This document shows positions 1 through 9,993 of a stretch of 64,000 bases of DNA, piece by piece (position 1 is the first letter of the stretch; the number at the start of each line of letters is the position of its first letter). A program made the translations under genes and the position numbers. This DNA comes from Prionace glauca (lineage: Eukaryota; Chordata; Chondrichthyes; Carcharhiniformes; Carcharhinidae), in assembly GCA_037974335.1 (NCBI GenBank), contig CM075760.1, forward strand, positions 31,084,902-31,148,901, written 5' to 3'. The notes under the pieces were generated by a model. That model did no database searches, was not told where the DNA came from, and was given only the letters and a program-made list of their open reading frames with translations.

Positions 1-215
1 ATATTCCGAATGTGATCCGATATAGTTGCAGCATAACCCCACAGCCTTCAATTCAAACTCCCTATAAATAACCGGTAAAACACTATAGGTCTTCTTCACG
101 GCTCTATCCACTTGAGTGGTAACCTTTAGAGATCTGGGGATATGAACCACAAGATCTTTCAGTTCCTCCACATTTCTCAGAACCCTGCCTACATTTTGAC
201 GCCGCAATTATTGCT
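1..215 (-). repeat. Old CR1-like LINE fragment in the CH3-CH4 intron
   Basis: The minus-strand sense resembles the short RT C-terminal stretch (dipeptide blocks such as RSLKVTTQVDRAVKK) shared by the other LINE copies of this window. It is degraded, runs off the left edge and lies just downstream of the CH3 splice donor, so it is intronic for the heavy-chain gene. The family call rests on likeness to the copies at 21 kb and 61.8 kb. Confidence 0.5.
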
Positions 216-232
216 TCAGTCTCTCAGCTCAC

Positions 233-541
233 CTGTTTCCTTGTGGATAGATGCTCTTAAAGGAGTCGGCAGATCCTGATGGCTCACCACGCACTCAAAC
301 ACAGCCGCACTCAGCCAGGCTTGTGTTGAGATGTTTAATTTGCTGATCACGCTGTCAGGATCTGCTCCGGGCTTTTCGGTAATCTCTGATTTCAAATATT
401 TCCTGTCTCGGATCCAGGACACGTTAACTCCATCAGGAGCATGAGAAATGATGCAGGTTAAGGTCACGGTCGCCTCCAGTAAGACCTGTTCTATTGGTGG
501 TGGCTGTATCTTCACTGTGGTATAAAGGCACAGGGGAGGAT
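233..541 (-). CDS. Immunoglobulin heavy-chain constant exon CH3 (IgM-like)
   Basis: This exon encodes the third constant Ig domain of a secreted or membrane heavy chain. It is 309 nt and opens after an AG acceptor at 543-542. It closes before a GTGAGC donor at 232-227. Both ends are phase 1: the last G of CH2 plus AT gives Asp, and the domain starts [16 protein letters not shown]. The C1-set core is visible, with a first Cys in VTLTCIISH, a Trp in VSWIRD and a second Cys in FECVVSH. The LNIST sequon is a likely N-glycosylation site. It follows CH2 after an intron of 920 bp. CH4 should lie left of the window. Being open with intact splice sites argues for a working exon. The class (mu) is inferred from CH1 and overall likeness to shark IgM, not from a database search. 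Confidence 0.88.
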
Positions 542-1461
542 CTGTGAATGAGAAATGAAAATGAGCCCGAGTTCCCCTTCAGAAGCAGGACAGCAGTCTT
601 CAGCCTGAAGGAGACAAAGTCTTCTTCAATATATCAATTTCTAACTATAGCCTTTCAACTTCCATGGAGGATGAAAAGACAGCTTGTTCTGTGAACTTAC
701 TCCCTGTATTAAACATTGCAGCATCGGTACCATTTTCATGAATCAGAATTGCATTATTCCCAAAGAAATACACCACCCTGAACTCAGGAAATAAATAAAA
801 AGTACTGGCCATTAGTTTATAAATAAGGTGGATGCACTTTCCAAAATTTTACCCCTGTGCTGTGACCTGTGAAATAGTCCAATCCCCACTGTCTCTCTAA
901 ATCTTACCAGCTGTAGGATGGAAAAAAAGCTGACATCAAGGCCATATCTCTCACTGTATTACTTCAAAATGGAAGGGGGCACCCTTTCAAGGGGAGGCAG
1001 TGGCATATGGTGTTGTCAATTGACTTGTAACCAAGTGTAAGATTCTGAGGACACAGACTCGAATCTCACCACTGCAAATTTTAAATCTGAATTCTATAAA
1101 AATGTATAATTAAAAGTTGAAATGATTGTCATGAAGCCATTGCTGTAAAACCCCTTCCAGTTCACGAATCCTCTTTAACAAGTAAATCCGCTGTCTTTAT
1201 CTGGCATGCATGTGACTTCAGATTCACGGCAACGTGGTTGACACTTAAGTGCCCTCAGATTTGGGAAATGAATACACATCTCATGGAGGGATAACAAACA
1301 ATTGCTTTTCTGATGAAATTCTGAACGAGGCCTTGTCCTAATGCAGCAAATTACATGACCATAGCTTAGAAGTTGTTTTATGGTTTGTACCAACTTTAAT
1401 AGATCCCTAATTCTGGTGAACATCGGAATGATATATTGTATCCTCTGTTTGAGTCTCTTAC
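542..1461 (-). other. CH2-CH3 intron
   Basis: This 920-bp intron is bounded by a GTAAGAG donor at 1461 and an AG acceptor at 542-543. It holds one plus-strand SINE (listed separately). The remainder (about 545-985 and 1,290-1,455) shows no open frame or repeat that I recognise. Confidence 0.75.
990..1285 (+). repeat. tRNA-derived SINE, elasmobranch type, diverged
   Basis: The head reads as a degenerate A-box region (gggaggcagtggcat) and a B-box-like gactcgaatctcacc. The body then carries the phrases common to this SINE: tgaattctataaaaa, catgaagccattg, acggcaacgtggttgac, tgccctcag. The same family recurs at 29.7-30.05 kb. It is inserted antisense in the CH2-CH3 intron. Confidence 0.7.
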
Positions 1462-1767
1462 CCTGGGATGAGCTGATGTTCAGATTCTGAGTGTTTCCTT
1501 GATGAGTGACCTGGCAGGTATAGACCGCTTTGCTGAACCATTCCCCGGCGGCGACTGTCAGCCGACTGCTGGCCGAAAAGTTCCCGTTCACTTCACAGGG
1601 GGGAGAGGTGACAATTCCTGAATCCACGGGTTCCCCATTCTTCAGCCACTTCACCGTCAGTGACCCTGGCTGGAAATCGATGATTGAACAGACGATGGTT
1701 GCAAGTTTGCTGCTTGTGACTTCTTCACTGGAGCTCACGGTGAGGATAACGGTTGGGGGGATGTCAC
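1462..1767 (-). CDS. Immunoglobulin heavy-chain constant exon CH2 (IgM-like)
   Basis: This 306-nt exon encodes the second constant Ig domain. The acceptor AG is at 1769-1768 and the donor GTAAGAG starts at 1461. Phase 1 at both ends keeps frame with CH1 (T plus GT gives Cys) and CH3. The domain begins [10 protein letters not shown]. It carries the Ig cysteine pair (ATIVCSII and YTCQVTH), the Trp of VKWLKNG and an extra Cys in SPPCEVN that could serve an inter-chain bond. NFSAS and NISSS are sequons. The larger open frame around it (1,175-1,939) runs into introns on both sides and is not the exon. It is intact, with no stop or frameshift seen. Confidence 0.9.
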
Positions 1768-2732
1768 CTTCAACAAACACATGTTTAGACATCATTTGAA
1801 AATTCAATTGACAACAAATAAAATTAGTTATTTTTTTTAGCACCAGAGCTACCGATTTGAGAATTGTGTCCATGGTTTTGTTGAACTGGCAGGAAAATGG
1901 CGAATAGAATTCAACTGTCAAAAGTGTCACGCAATGCATTTGCGGAGGGCAAACAGAACAAGGGAATACAATAAAACAGAAGGTTGAGAGAGATTGAGGA
2001 AATGCAAGACTGAATGTCCACTTTTTTTTAGATGGTAGGGCAACTGGACAAGTTGATCAAGGAAGCAATTTGGATTAATTCCTTCAATGTGTGAGATATT
2101 GAAAACAGAATCAGTGAGGTAATGATGGAGCTGTATTACACACTAGTTAGGCCACGTTTGGAGTTTGCTACATAGTCCTGGCCATCACGTTGCAGGAATG
2201 ACGTAATGACTCTGGAGAGAGATGAGGTTTACAGGAATGTTGCCAGGGCCTGAACATTGCAGCCATGAGGCGAGATTGAATAGGCAGGAATTGTTCTCCT
2301 TCGAAAAAAAAGGAGACTGAAGTGTGACGTAATTGTGGTTCACAAAATTATAGGTAGAAATAATACATTCCCCAAGTGGAGCGCTCAATTACCAGGGGGC
2401 ATGATCATTTAAAATGTGTCTGTATCTGTATCTCAAGTGCTTTAACCGACAAGGCTACGAAGCAAGGACTAGAAAGTGGGCTTAAAATGAATGGCTAGTT
2501 TCTTTGTTGTCACTTTTGGACAGCACAGACATGATGGTCTAAATGGTCTCCTTCTGCACCGTAACATTTCGATGGTGCTCTCGTTCTGAGTAACTTATCA
2601 GTCAGTAGATATTTACCTGGAGTTGCACAAATTACATTTTTCAAATTGCTGCAAATCAGTTATGACTAAGACCTTAGTCATTCACAGTTCATTCACAGCG
2701 TCCCTCTCTTACCCAGGTTTCACAACACTTAC
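1768..2732 (-). other. CH1-CH2 intron
   Basis: This 965-bp intron runs from GTAAGT at 2732-2727 to AG at 1769-1768. About half is an old plus-strand LINE 3' end. I see nothing recognisable in 1,800-2,030 or 2,580-2,690. Confidence 0.75.
2035..2575 (+). repeat. Old LINE 3' end (CR1-like), degraded
   Basis: The plus frame gives an RT C-terminal phrase, ELYYTLVRPRLEF, then the common 3' closing phrase (gatggtctaaatggtctccttctgcacc in separate pieces). Several stops and frame changes show age. It lies antisense in the CH1-CH2 intron. Confidence 0.65.
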
Positions 2733-3032
2733 ATGGCATTTCAACGCTGTTGACTGAGTCACTGTGTCGAACCTCACAGTCAATTCTGGGGCATTCTCCC
2801 GCTGAGTCAGTGATGGTTAACTGGCTGCTCAGTGTGTAGGCCCCCTTCGTGTTTCTCACTGACGGATAAGTCTTAAACCCACTGGTGATCTGCTGCCCAT
2901 TTTTCTTCCAGGTCAGTTTGGCGACATCTGGAGAGTAATCCATCGCCAAACAGCCGTAGGTGACGGAGCCGTCGGAGTTGTGTTGCTGACAGGAGGAGAC
3001 CAGGCCGTAGAGAGTGGGCGGAGACGGTGTCG
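2733..3032 (-). CDS. Immunoglobulin heavy-chain constant exon CH1 (IgM-like)
   Basis: This is the first constant domain, 300 nt. A pyrimidine-rich tract and AG at 3034-3033 precede it, and GTAAGT follows at 2732. The JH exon ends in G and this exon starts CG, giving [19 protein letters not shown] in frame. Cys in LVSSCQQ is a candidate for the light-chain bond. YGCLAMDY and IDCEVRH hold the Ig-fold cysteines, and LTWKKNG holds the core Trp. Cys in ECPRID and the final MPC are extra. The phrase [11 protein letters not shown] with [11 protein letters not shown] is, to my memory, typical of cartilaginous-fish mu CH1; this should be confirmed by alignment. There are no stops. It is the nearest constant exon to JH, about 14.35 kb away. 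Confidence 0.9.
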
Positions 3033-3109
3033 CTGGGAAAGAATAGCCGATTGAACAAGTTAGGCTCTCATTTGCGTTTATTAAGTCATCAAACATGTTG
3101 CTACAAATA

Positions 3110-3290
3110 TGTTTCCATATTAGATATAGCTCTTGGTGTTGTATGGGTTCTAGGTATGATCAGGATATTGATGAGGGATATGGGTAATAGGTATGATCAG
3201 GATATTGATGAGATCTGACCATAGTGAATGGTGGAGTAGGCTCAGAGGGCTAAATGACCACTCCTGCTTCTATTTTCTGTGCTTCTATCC
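3110..3290 (+). repeat. LINE or SINE 3' tail fragment beside CH1
   Basis: A short duplicated phrase (tatgatcaggatattgatgag, at about 3,157 and 3,193) is followed by an agggctaaatgaccactcctgcttct closing segment like those of the window's LINEs. It ends about 80 bp upstream of the CH1 acceptor. Confidence 0.45.
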
Positions 3291-3640
3291 CGAACATTGA
3301 TTAGAATTATGAACTTATCCCTAACATTTCCAGATTTAATCCTATATCTATCTTTCAGATTATGTTATTTCTATCAACTGGGAAAAGTCATCTCTGAAGA
3401 AACTCACATCCATTTCTCCACCTCTAGCAAATTAAGAAGAAAAACACATTCAGACGATGTCAAAATGGCATACCATTCATTGGATTAACAGAGAAGAACA
3501 AAGATTGTCTCCATTATTGCAGCAACTATTTATTTCTCAACAACAGCAGTGTGTGATGAACCGCTGGTTATTTCTCAAACAACAACACTTTGTGATGAAG
3601 AAGTTCTCCCTTCATTCAGACTATCCACTCACCTGATGAG
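3291..3640. other. Intronic stretch without recognisable content
   Basis: This is J-C intron DNA. I see no coding signal. A short imperfect duplication (ttatttctcaacaac / ttatttctcaaacaac with tgtgatgaa) lies near 3,525-3,600. Confidence 0.5.
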
Positions 3641-3750
3641 GGAGCTCCAACAGCTTGTGATTCCAAATAAACCTGTTGGACTTTAACCTGGTGTTGTGGG
3701 AATCCTTACTGTGCCCACACCAACCTAACTCCGGCATCTCCACACTAGTT
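3641..3750 (+). repeat. Dispersed shark repeat fragment (hairpin-type family)
   Basis: It carries cctgatgaggga, gtgattccaaataaacctg, ttggactttaacctggtg and ctccggcatctccacac. The same phrases occur at 50.03-50.2 kb. Its origin (non-autonomous transposon or SINE tail) is not settled by what I can see. Confidence 0.6.
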
Positions 3751-4039
3751 TTGGAAATTGCCTGTGTTCAAACTGATTGATGCCCCTTCCTCTCTCCAAC
3801 TCACTGTCTCTCACTCCAAAAAACGGAGATTAGTGACTTTGCTTCAAAAATACCTCCTGAATGAATACTTACTGAATGATCAGGAAACTCTAAATGTGAT
3901 TATAAATTCAAATAAATGCAACATTAACGAATTGAAGGATCATACATTAATAGGAAGAGTTGGCGATTCGGGCCCTGAAGTCTCCTCTATCATTCACTGA
4001 GATTACAGATGAGCTGATTGCGGTGCGAGCTCTATTCTG

Positions 4040-4560
4040 AACCTTCTCACTCCGCCCGTCCATCACCCGCTCTCTGCCCATTTTCCCCCAGCTCTTTGTC
4101 CTTCCCACTGGCTCTCTATCCTTTCCCTCGGCTCTCTGGCCTTTCTCCGACCTCCCTGCCCTTTTTCGTGCCTCCCTATCCTTTTTCGTGCCTCCCTGCC
4201 TTTCTCCTTGTTCTCTCCCCTTTCCGTGGTCTTTATTCCCTTTTCCCCATCTCTCTTCCCTTCCTTTCGGCTCTCTCCCCTTTCACTGGTCTCTCTGCCC
4301 TCTTCCCCCTGCTCCCTGTCCTTTCTCCTCTCTCTCTACTCTTTCCACTGGCTTTCCACCCTGTTCCCCGGCTGTGTGCCCTTTACCCGGCCTCTCGGCC
4401 CTTCCCCCAGCTCTCTGCTGTTTCCCCTGGCTCTCTGCCATCCCCCCACCCACGGCTCTCTGCCCTTTCCCTCGCCTCCTGTTCTCCCCTGACTCTTTGT
4501 CATTGTCCCTGGCCCCGAGCCCCCAGCAATTCCCTCCAGCTCTCTGCACTCCCAGGGCAG
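4040..4560. repeat. Pyrimidine-rich minisatellite
   Basis: The plus strand is built of variant units around ggctctctgccctttccc, about 19-24 bp, repeated over 500 bp. Two open frames cross it by composition only. On the transcribed heavy-chain sense the strand is purine-rich. Confidence 0.8.
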
Positions 4561-4629
4561 CTCCCAACTTTGAACACCAAACGGCCGCTTGAGATCTTTC
4601 TTTCTCCCATTGCAGACATTCCCCACACA

Positions 4630-4756
4630 GATTTAGTGAGTGTGAGTGAAAGAATGTGAGTGTGAGGGATTAGATGAGTGAGAATGGATGAGTGATGGTG
4701 TATGTGTGATGGAAGGTGAGTGAGTGAAGTTCTTTGAGTGATGATGAGTGATTATC
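4630..4756. repeat. GTGA-rich satellite, left block
   Basis: Variants of gtgagtgagggt and atgagtgagg dominate. This block is continuous in type with the arrays at 5,094-5,990 and 10,342-11,150, separated by a SINE and a LINE. Confidence 0.8.
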
Positions 4757-5093
4757 GGGCGGCACGGTAGCACAGTGGTTAGCACTGCTGCTTCACAGCT
4801 CCAGGGTCCTGGGTTCGATTCCCGGCTCGGGTCACTGCCTGTGTGGAGTTTACACGTTCTCCTCGTGTCTGCGTGGGTTTTCTCCGGGTGCTCCGGTTTC
4901 CTCCCACAGTCCAAAGATGTGCGGGTTAGGTTCATTGGCTATGCTAAAATTGTCCCTTAGTGTCCTGGGATGTGTAGGTTAGAGGGATTAGCAGGTAAAT
5001 GTGTAGGGATATGGGGATAGGGTCTGGGTGGGATTGTGTTCGGTGCAGACTCGATGGGCCGAAGGGCCTGTTTCTGCACTGTAGGGTTCTATA
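4757..5093 (+). repeat. tRNA-derived SINE, HE1-like, well preserved
   Basis: The A-box region is tagcacagtggttagcactg and the B-box ggttcgattcccgg, as expected of a tRNA head. The body (ctcccacagtccaaagatgt, attggctatgct) and the tail (gatgggccgaagggcctg) follow. It is the least diverged SINE in the window and is inserted in the GTGA array. The name is by likeness to the elasmobranch HE1 family and was not checked against a library. Confidence 0.85.
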
Positions 5094-5990
5094 ATTGTGG
5101 GTGAGAGTGAGAGAGCGTGAGTAAATGAGGGTGTGTGAGAGAGGGTAGGGAGTGAAGGTGGCTGAATGTGAATGAAGGTGGCTAGATGGTTGAAGGTAAG
5201 CAAGATTGAAAGAATGATGGAAAGTGGGTGAAGATGTGTGAAGGTTAGTGGAGGTGGGTGAGTGAAAATGAGTGAGATTGAGTGAATGAGGATGAGGGAG
5301 TGAATGTAACTGATTAAGTGAGGGGTGAGAGTGAGTGAGTCAAGGTGGTGTGTGAGAGTGTGTGAGGGAGAATGAATGTGGATGGGTGGGAGAGTGAGGG
5401 TGAGTGAGTGAAGGTGTTTGAGTGAGGGTGAGTGATTGAAGATTTGTGAGTTAGGGTCGTGAAGTTGAGTGATGGTGAGTATATGAGGGTATGTGAGTGA
5501 ATGTATGTGCGTGAGTTTGAGTGAGTTTGAATGGGTGACCAGGCGTAATTCAGAGCGAGACAGAGAGACAGACGGTCATTGAGCTTGAGACTGTGGGGGT
5601 GGGTGGGTGAGTGAGTGTGAGTGAGAGTGAGTGAGACTGGATGAGTGAGGGTGGGCAAGTGAAGTGAGTGAGTGAGTGATAGTGAATGGGGTGAGTGAGT
5701 GAGGGTGAGTGAGACTGAGTGAGTGAGGATGGATTAGTGGGATGAGTGAATGAAGGTGAGTATGAATGTCGGCGACTGACTCAGGGTCTAAGTCAGTGAG
5801 TGAGGTTTAGTGAGTGAGGTTGAGTGAGTAATGGTGTATGAGTGTGGGTGGCTGAGTGACAGTGAGTTAATGAGGGTGCGTGAGGGTGAGTGCGTGAGGG
5901 TGAGTGCGTGTGGGTGCGTGACTGAGGGTGAGAGAGTGAGTGAATGTGAGTGAGTCAGTGAGGGTGTGAGAATGAGAGAGTTAGGATATG
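5094..5990. repeat. GTGA-rich satellite, middle block
   Basis: About 900 bp of gtgagtgag / gggtgagtga variants. It is G-rich on the plus strand and so C-rich on the heavy-chain sense strand. The long frames that cross it lack codon structure and follow the repeat. Confidence 0.85.
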
Positions 5991-6336
5991 TGGAGCAGAG
6001 TTGAGAGGCAGCGATTTTTGGGCGAGTGAGGAGGCAGCAAAAAGGTAGCAAAAAGTTTATACTGGGTAACTTTTTATTTTAGTTTTAAAGTCGCGAGTTT
6101 CGGCGTTTTTTTTTAAACTAAGTTAGAAACCGGAAGTCGTCACTAGGGCGCTTGCCGGTACTTGTAGTTTTTTTTTCTCGGGCCCCTAACCCTATAAATT
6201 AGCGCAGAGAGGATACCCGATTTTCTACACTGGTAGAGAATCCTACCCTTCCACCTCCTCTAACCTAATTATAAGTGTGTGGGAAGGTTTTTTTTTTATA
6301 AATATTTTTATTTTTCTGCTGGGAATAGTTTCAGGG

Positions 6337-7257
6337 ATGGCAGTTCAGGCTGTAAGCTGCATCTCCTGTGGGATGTATGTAGTGAGGGAGTCCAGCAGTG
6401 TTTCAGGTGGTTTTACTTGTGGGAAGTGTGTAAAAGTGCAGTTTCTGGAGGAGCGTGTAAAGGAGCTGGAGGTGGAATTAGAGGAGCTCCGCATAATCCG
6501 GAAAGTGGAGGAGGACATAGAAAGGAGTTATAAGGAAATAGTTACTCCTAGAAATGAGTCTTGGGTCACTGTCAGGAAGAGGGGAAAGAAGCAGTTGGGG
6601 GGTCAATCCCCTGGGGCTGTTCCCCTCCAAAATAGGTTTTCGGTCCTGGAGGCTACAGTTGAGGAGGAATCAACTGGGGATAGCCAAAGGGAGCAGGTCA
6701 CTGGGGGTGAGCCTATTGGGAAATCTCAGGTGGTTAGGGGTAAGAGGTTGGGCCTCGTGATTGGGGACTCCACAGTAATGGGGACGGATAGGAGAGTTGG
6801 AGGTAAGGGTAGGGACTCAGGGCTGGTGTGTTGCCTACCTGGGGCTGGGGTCCGGGATGTATCGGACAGGGTATTCAGGACTCTTAGGGGAGAGGGAGAT
6901 CAACCCCAAGTTATAGTTCATGTGGGGACACATGACATAGGGAGATTAAGGGAAGGGGAAATTAAACAAAGATTTATGGAGTTGGGGTGGAAACTAAAGG
7001 CCAAGTCTGGAAGAATAGTTATATCTGGACTCTTGCCTGTGCCACGGGATAGTTTAGAGAGGAATGGAGAGAGGGAAAGTTTGAACTCGTGGCTGAGGGG
7101 ATGGTGCAGGAGGGAGGGGTTCAGGTACTTAAGCAATTGGGGCTCATTCTGGGGAAGGCGGGACCTCTATATGAGTGATGGTTTACACCTGAACCAGAGG
7201 GGAATCAATATCCTGGGGGGTAAATTTGCAAAGGCTATGCGGGGAGGTTTAAACTGA
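6337..7257 (+). CDS. CR1 LINE ORF1 protein with SGNH/GDS esterase domain
   Basis: It is open from 6,277, but the Met at 6,337 gives the likelier N-terminus (306 aa), since the upstream 20 residues are a hydrophobic run read from a T-rich stretch. Positions below count from 6,277. A Cys pair (SCISC) and a second pair (CGKC) near residues 27-49 look like a small zinc-binding or PHD-like motif. A short Glu/Leu-rich coiled coil follows at about 56-85. The C-terminal half has the SGNH blocks: GDS with Ser165, a Gly in PGAGV, GTHD near 217-220 and the DGLH block with Asp301 and His304. CR1 ORF1 proteins are known to carry such an esterase. The oxyanion Asn of the usual GTND block is His here. Confidence 0.85.
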   Translation: MAVQAVSCISCGMYVVRESSSVSGGFTCGKCVKVQFLEERVKELEVELEELRIIRKVEEDIERSYKEIVTPRNESWVTVRKRGKKQLGGQSPGAVPLQNRFSVLEATVEEESTGDSQREQVTGGEPIGKSQVVRGKRLGLVIGDSTVMGTDRRVGGKGRDSGLVCCLPGAGVRDVSDRVFRTLRGEGDQPQVIVHVGTHDIGRLREGEIKQRFMELGWKLKAKSGRIVISGLLPVPRDSLERNGERESLNSWLRGWCRREGFRYLSNWGSFWGRRDLYMSDGLHLNQRGINILGGKFAKAMRGGLN

Positions 7258-7281
7258 TTTGGGGGGGGGGGGGGTGGGATA

Positions 7282-9993
7282 TTGAGTAGAGGGGGTGAAA
7301 GGGAGGGGGGCAGAGATGGGGAATGCAAGGCACGGCGTAGTGGGGGTGGGGCAGAGCAGGGTTTGAAATGCATGTGCTTTAATACTTTAAAGGTAGGGGA
7401 GGACCGCAGGAAACATGGGAGGGAGGTTAGACAGGAGGTGGAGAAGGGAAATGCCCAGACTGAGGGGCTGAAGTGTGTATATTTTAATGCAAGGAGTATA
7501 GTAAATAAGGTAGATGAGCTTAGGGCGTGGATAGCTGCTTGGGAATGTGATGTGGTGGCCATTACGGAGACTTGGATGTCTCAGGGACAGGACTGGGTAC
7601 TTCAGGTGCCAGGTTTCAGATGTTTCAGGAAGGACAGGGAAGCTGGCAGAAGAGGTGGTGGAGTGGCACTGTTAATAAGGGACGGTGTCATGGCTGCAGA
7701 GAAAGAGGATGCCGTGGAGGGACTTTCTACAGAGTCTCTGTGGGTGGAAGTTACGAACAGCAAAGGGTCGAAAACTTTGCTGGGTGTATTCTATAGGCCG
7801 CCCAATAGTGACAGGGAAGTTAAAGTGCAGATAGGGAACCAGATTCTGGAGAAATGTATTAAAAACAGAGTTGTCGTGATGGGAGACTTCAATTTCCCAA
7901 ACATCGACTGGAATATCCCTAGAGTAAGGGGTTCGGCTGGAGAGGAGTTAGTTAGGTGTATTCAGGAAGGTTTCCTGACACAGTATGTGGACAAGCCTAC
8001 GAGGGGAGAGGCAGTACTTGACCTGGTACTGGCGAATGAACCAGGGCAGGTGATGGATCTCTCGGTACGAGAGCATCTTGGGAATGGTGACCATAATTCT
8101 ATCTCCTTCACAATTGCATTGGAACGAGATAGGATCAGACAGGCTAGGAAGGTGTTTGTCTGGAGTAAGGGGAGATACGAAGAAGTCAGGAAGTTACTTG
8201 GACAAATAAACTGGAAGGAGGCATTCTTAGGGAAGAGTACCGAAGGAAGGTGGCGGATATTCAAGGAATGTTTGTCTGGCGCTCTGCATGACAATGTTCC
8301 GATAAGGCAAGGGGGTTTTGGTAGGTTTCGGGAACCGTGGTGCACGAAGGCTGTGTTGAACCTAGTCAGGAGGAAAAGGAAGGTGTACAAAAGGTTCAGG
8401 GAACTAGGAGAGGTTAAGGATCTTGAAGAATATAAGGACTGTAGAAAGGAGGTTAAAAGGGAAATTAGGAGAGCCAGAAGGGGTCATGAGAAGACCTTGG
8501 CGGGTAAGATTAAGGAAAATCCCAAGGCCTTCTATAAGTATGTGAAAGGTAAAAGGGTGAGAAGGGAAAGGATAGGACCTAAAAAAGATGAAGGGGGAAA
8601 GGTCTGTGTAGAACCAGAAGAAATGGCGGAGGTGCTTAATGAGTACTTTGCATCAGTATTCACAGTGGAAGCTGATTTGGGAGATCTTGCTATGGACTTG
8701 CAGCAGGTGGAAAAGATTGGGTACGTGGACATTAAGGAGGAGGATGTGTTAGAACTTTTGAATTCTATCAAGGTAGATAAGTCGCCGGGACCAGATGGGA
8801 TGTACCCCAGGATACTGTGGGAGGCCAGGGAAGTGATTGCAGAGCCCTTGGCGATGATCGTTGCGTCGTCAATGGAGACGGGAGAGGTTCCGGAAGATTG
8901 GAGGATTGCGGATGTAGTCCCTATTTTCAAGAAAGGGAACAGAGATAGCCCGGGAAATTACCGCCCGGTGAGTCTGACCTCAGTGGTTGGTAAGCTGATG
9001 GAGAGGCTTCTGAGGGACAAGATTTACGAGCATTTGGAGAGGTTTGACATGATCAGGAATAGTCAGCATGGATTTGTCAAGGGCAGGTCGTGCCTTACGA
9101 GCCTAGTTGAGTTCTTCGATAATGTGACTGAACACATTGACGAAGGAAGTGCCGTGGACGTAGTGTACATGGACTTCAGCAAGGCTTTTGATAAGGTCCC
9201 CCATGCAAGACTTCTTGAGAAGGTGAGAGGGCATGGGATCCAAGGGCCTTTGGCCTTGTGGATCCAGAACTGGCTTGCCTGCAGAAGGCAGAGAGTGGTT
9301 GTGGATGGGTCTTTTTCGGAATGGAGGTCAGTCACCAGTGGGGTACCCCAGGGATCTGTTCTGGGACCCTTGTTGTTTGTCATTTTCATAAATGACCTGG
9401 ATGAGGAAGTGGAGGGATGGGTTAGCAAGTTCGCTGATGACACGAAGGTCGGCGGTGTTGTGGATGGTCTGGAAGGATGTCAAAAGTTGCAGCAGGACAT
9501 AGATAGGATGCAGGAATGGGCGGAGAAGTGGCAGATGGACTTCAACGCGGATAAATGTGTAGTAGTCCATTTCGGCAGAACCAACGGGATGAACGAGTAC
9601 ACTATTAAGGGCAGGGGTCTTAGTAGCGTTGAAGAGCAGAAGGATCTCGGGGTCCGGGTTCACAGGACTCTTAAATCGGCCTCGCAGGTGGAGGAGGTGG
9701 TCAAGAAGGCGTATGGTGTACTGGCCTTCATTAATCGAGGGATTGAGTTTAGGAGTCGGGAGGTAATGCTGCAACTTTACAGGACCCTCGTCAGGCCTCA
9801 TTTGGAGTACTGTGCGCAGTTCTGGTCGCCTCACTATAGGAAAGACGTAGAAGCTATTGAAAGGGTGCAGAGGAGATTTACAAGGATGTTGCCTGGACTG
9901 GGAGGCATGCCTTATGAAGATAGGTTGAGGGAGCTGGGACTCTTTTCCCTGGAGAGGCGAAGGTTGAGAGGCGACCTGATAGAAAGTTTATAA
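7282..9993 (+). CDS. CR1 LINE ORF2: AP-like endonuclease plus reverse transcriptase
   Basis: This 903-residue frame encodes the target-priming enzyme of the LINE. The N-terminal endonuclease begins near CVYFNARSIVNK, with ITETW, GVFYRPPN and GDFNFPNIDW. The RT has SPGPDG, GNYRPVSLTS, VVYMDFSKAFDKVPH (catalytic Asp near residue 628), [12 protein letters not shown] and KFADDTK (catalytic Asp pair near 717). The thumb and tail follow (LVRPHLEYC, RRFTRMLPG). A one-base frame change near 9,984-9,990 ends the frame at GDLIESL. The remaining 85 or so residues continue one frame over at 9,995-10,249, with FFTQRVVSDWNRLP. A G-run (7,258-7,275) separates ORF1 from ORF2. The family usually reads ORF2 to near 10,249, so this copy is probably defective by that one change. 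Confidence 0.9.
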   Translation: MSRGGEREGGRDGECKARRSGGGAEQGLKCMCFNTLKVGEDRRKHGREVRQEVEKGNAQTEGLKCVYFNARSIVNKVDELRAWIAAWECDVVAITETWMSQGQDWVLQVPGFRCFRKDREAGRRGGGVALLIRDGVMAAEKEDAVEGLSTESLWVEVTNSKGSKTLLGVFYRPPNSDREVKVQIGNQILEKCIKNRVVVMGDFNFPNIDWNIPRVRGSAGEELVRCIQEGFLTQYVDKPTRGEAVLDLVLANEPGQVMDLSVREHLGNGDHNSISFTIALERDRIRQARKVFVWSKGRYEEVRKLLGQINWKEAFLGKSTEGRWRIFKECLSGALHDNVPIRQGGFGRFREPWCTKAVLNLVRRKRKVYKRFRELGEVKDLEEYKDCRKEVKREIRRARRGHEKTLAGKIKENPKAFYKYVKGKRVRRERIGPKKDEGGKVCVEPEEMAEVLNEYFASVFTVEADLGDLAMDLQQVEKIGYVDIKEEDVLELLNSIKVDKSPGPDGMYPRILWEAREVIAEPLAMIVASSMETGEVPEDWRIADVVPIFKKGNRDSPGNYRPVSLTSVVGKLMERLLRDKIYEHLERFDMIRNSQHGFVKGRSCLTSLVEFFDNVTEHIDEGSAVDVVYMDFSKAFDKVPHARLLEKVRGHGIQGPLALWIQNWLACRRQRVVVDGSFSEWRSVTSGVPQGSVLGPLLFVIFINDLDEEVEGWVSKFADDTKVGGVVDGLEGCQKLQQDIDRMQEWAEKWQMDFNADKCVVVHFGRTNGMNEYTIKGRGLSSVEEQKDLGVRVHRTLKSASQVEEVVKKAYGVLAFINRGIEFRSREVMLQLYRTLVRPHLEYCAQFWSPHYRKDVEAIERVQRRFTRMLPGLGGMPYEDRLRELGLFSLERRRLRGDLIESL

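Noticed and set aside
1175-1939. 254-codon frame around CH2
   Set aside because: Only 1,462-1,767 is exon. The rest crosses a good donor and acceptor and a SINE.
4018-4659. Long proline/serine-rich frames on both strands
   Set aside because: They follow a pyrimidine-rich minisatellite. All frames are open by composition and no domain is seen.
4757-4840. tRNA gene
   Set aside because: The A and B boxes belong to a SINE head. The body continues into the HE1-like sequence and there is no cloverleaf ending.
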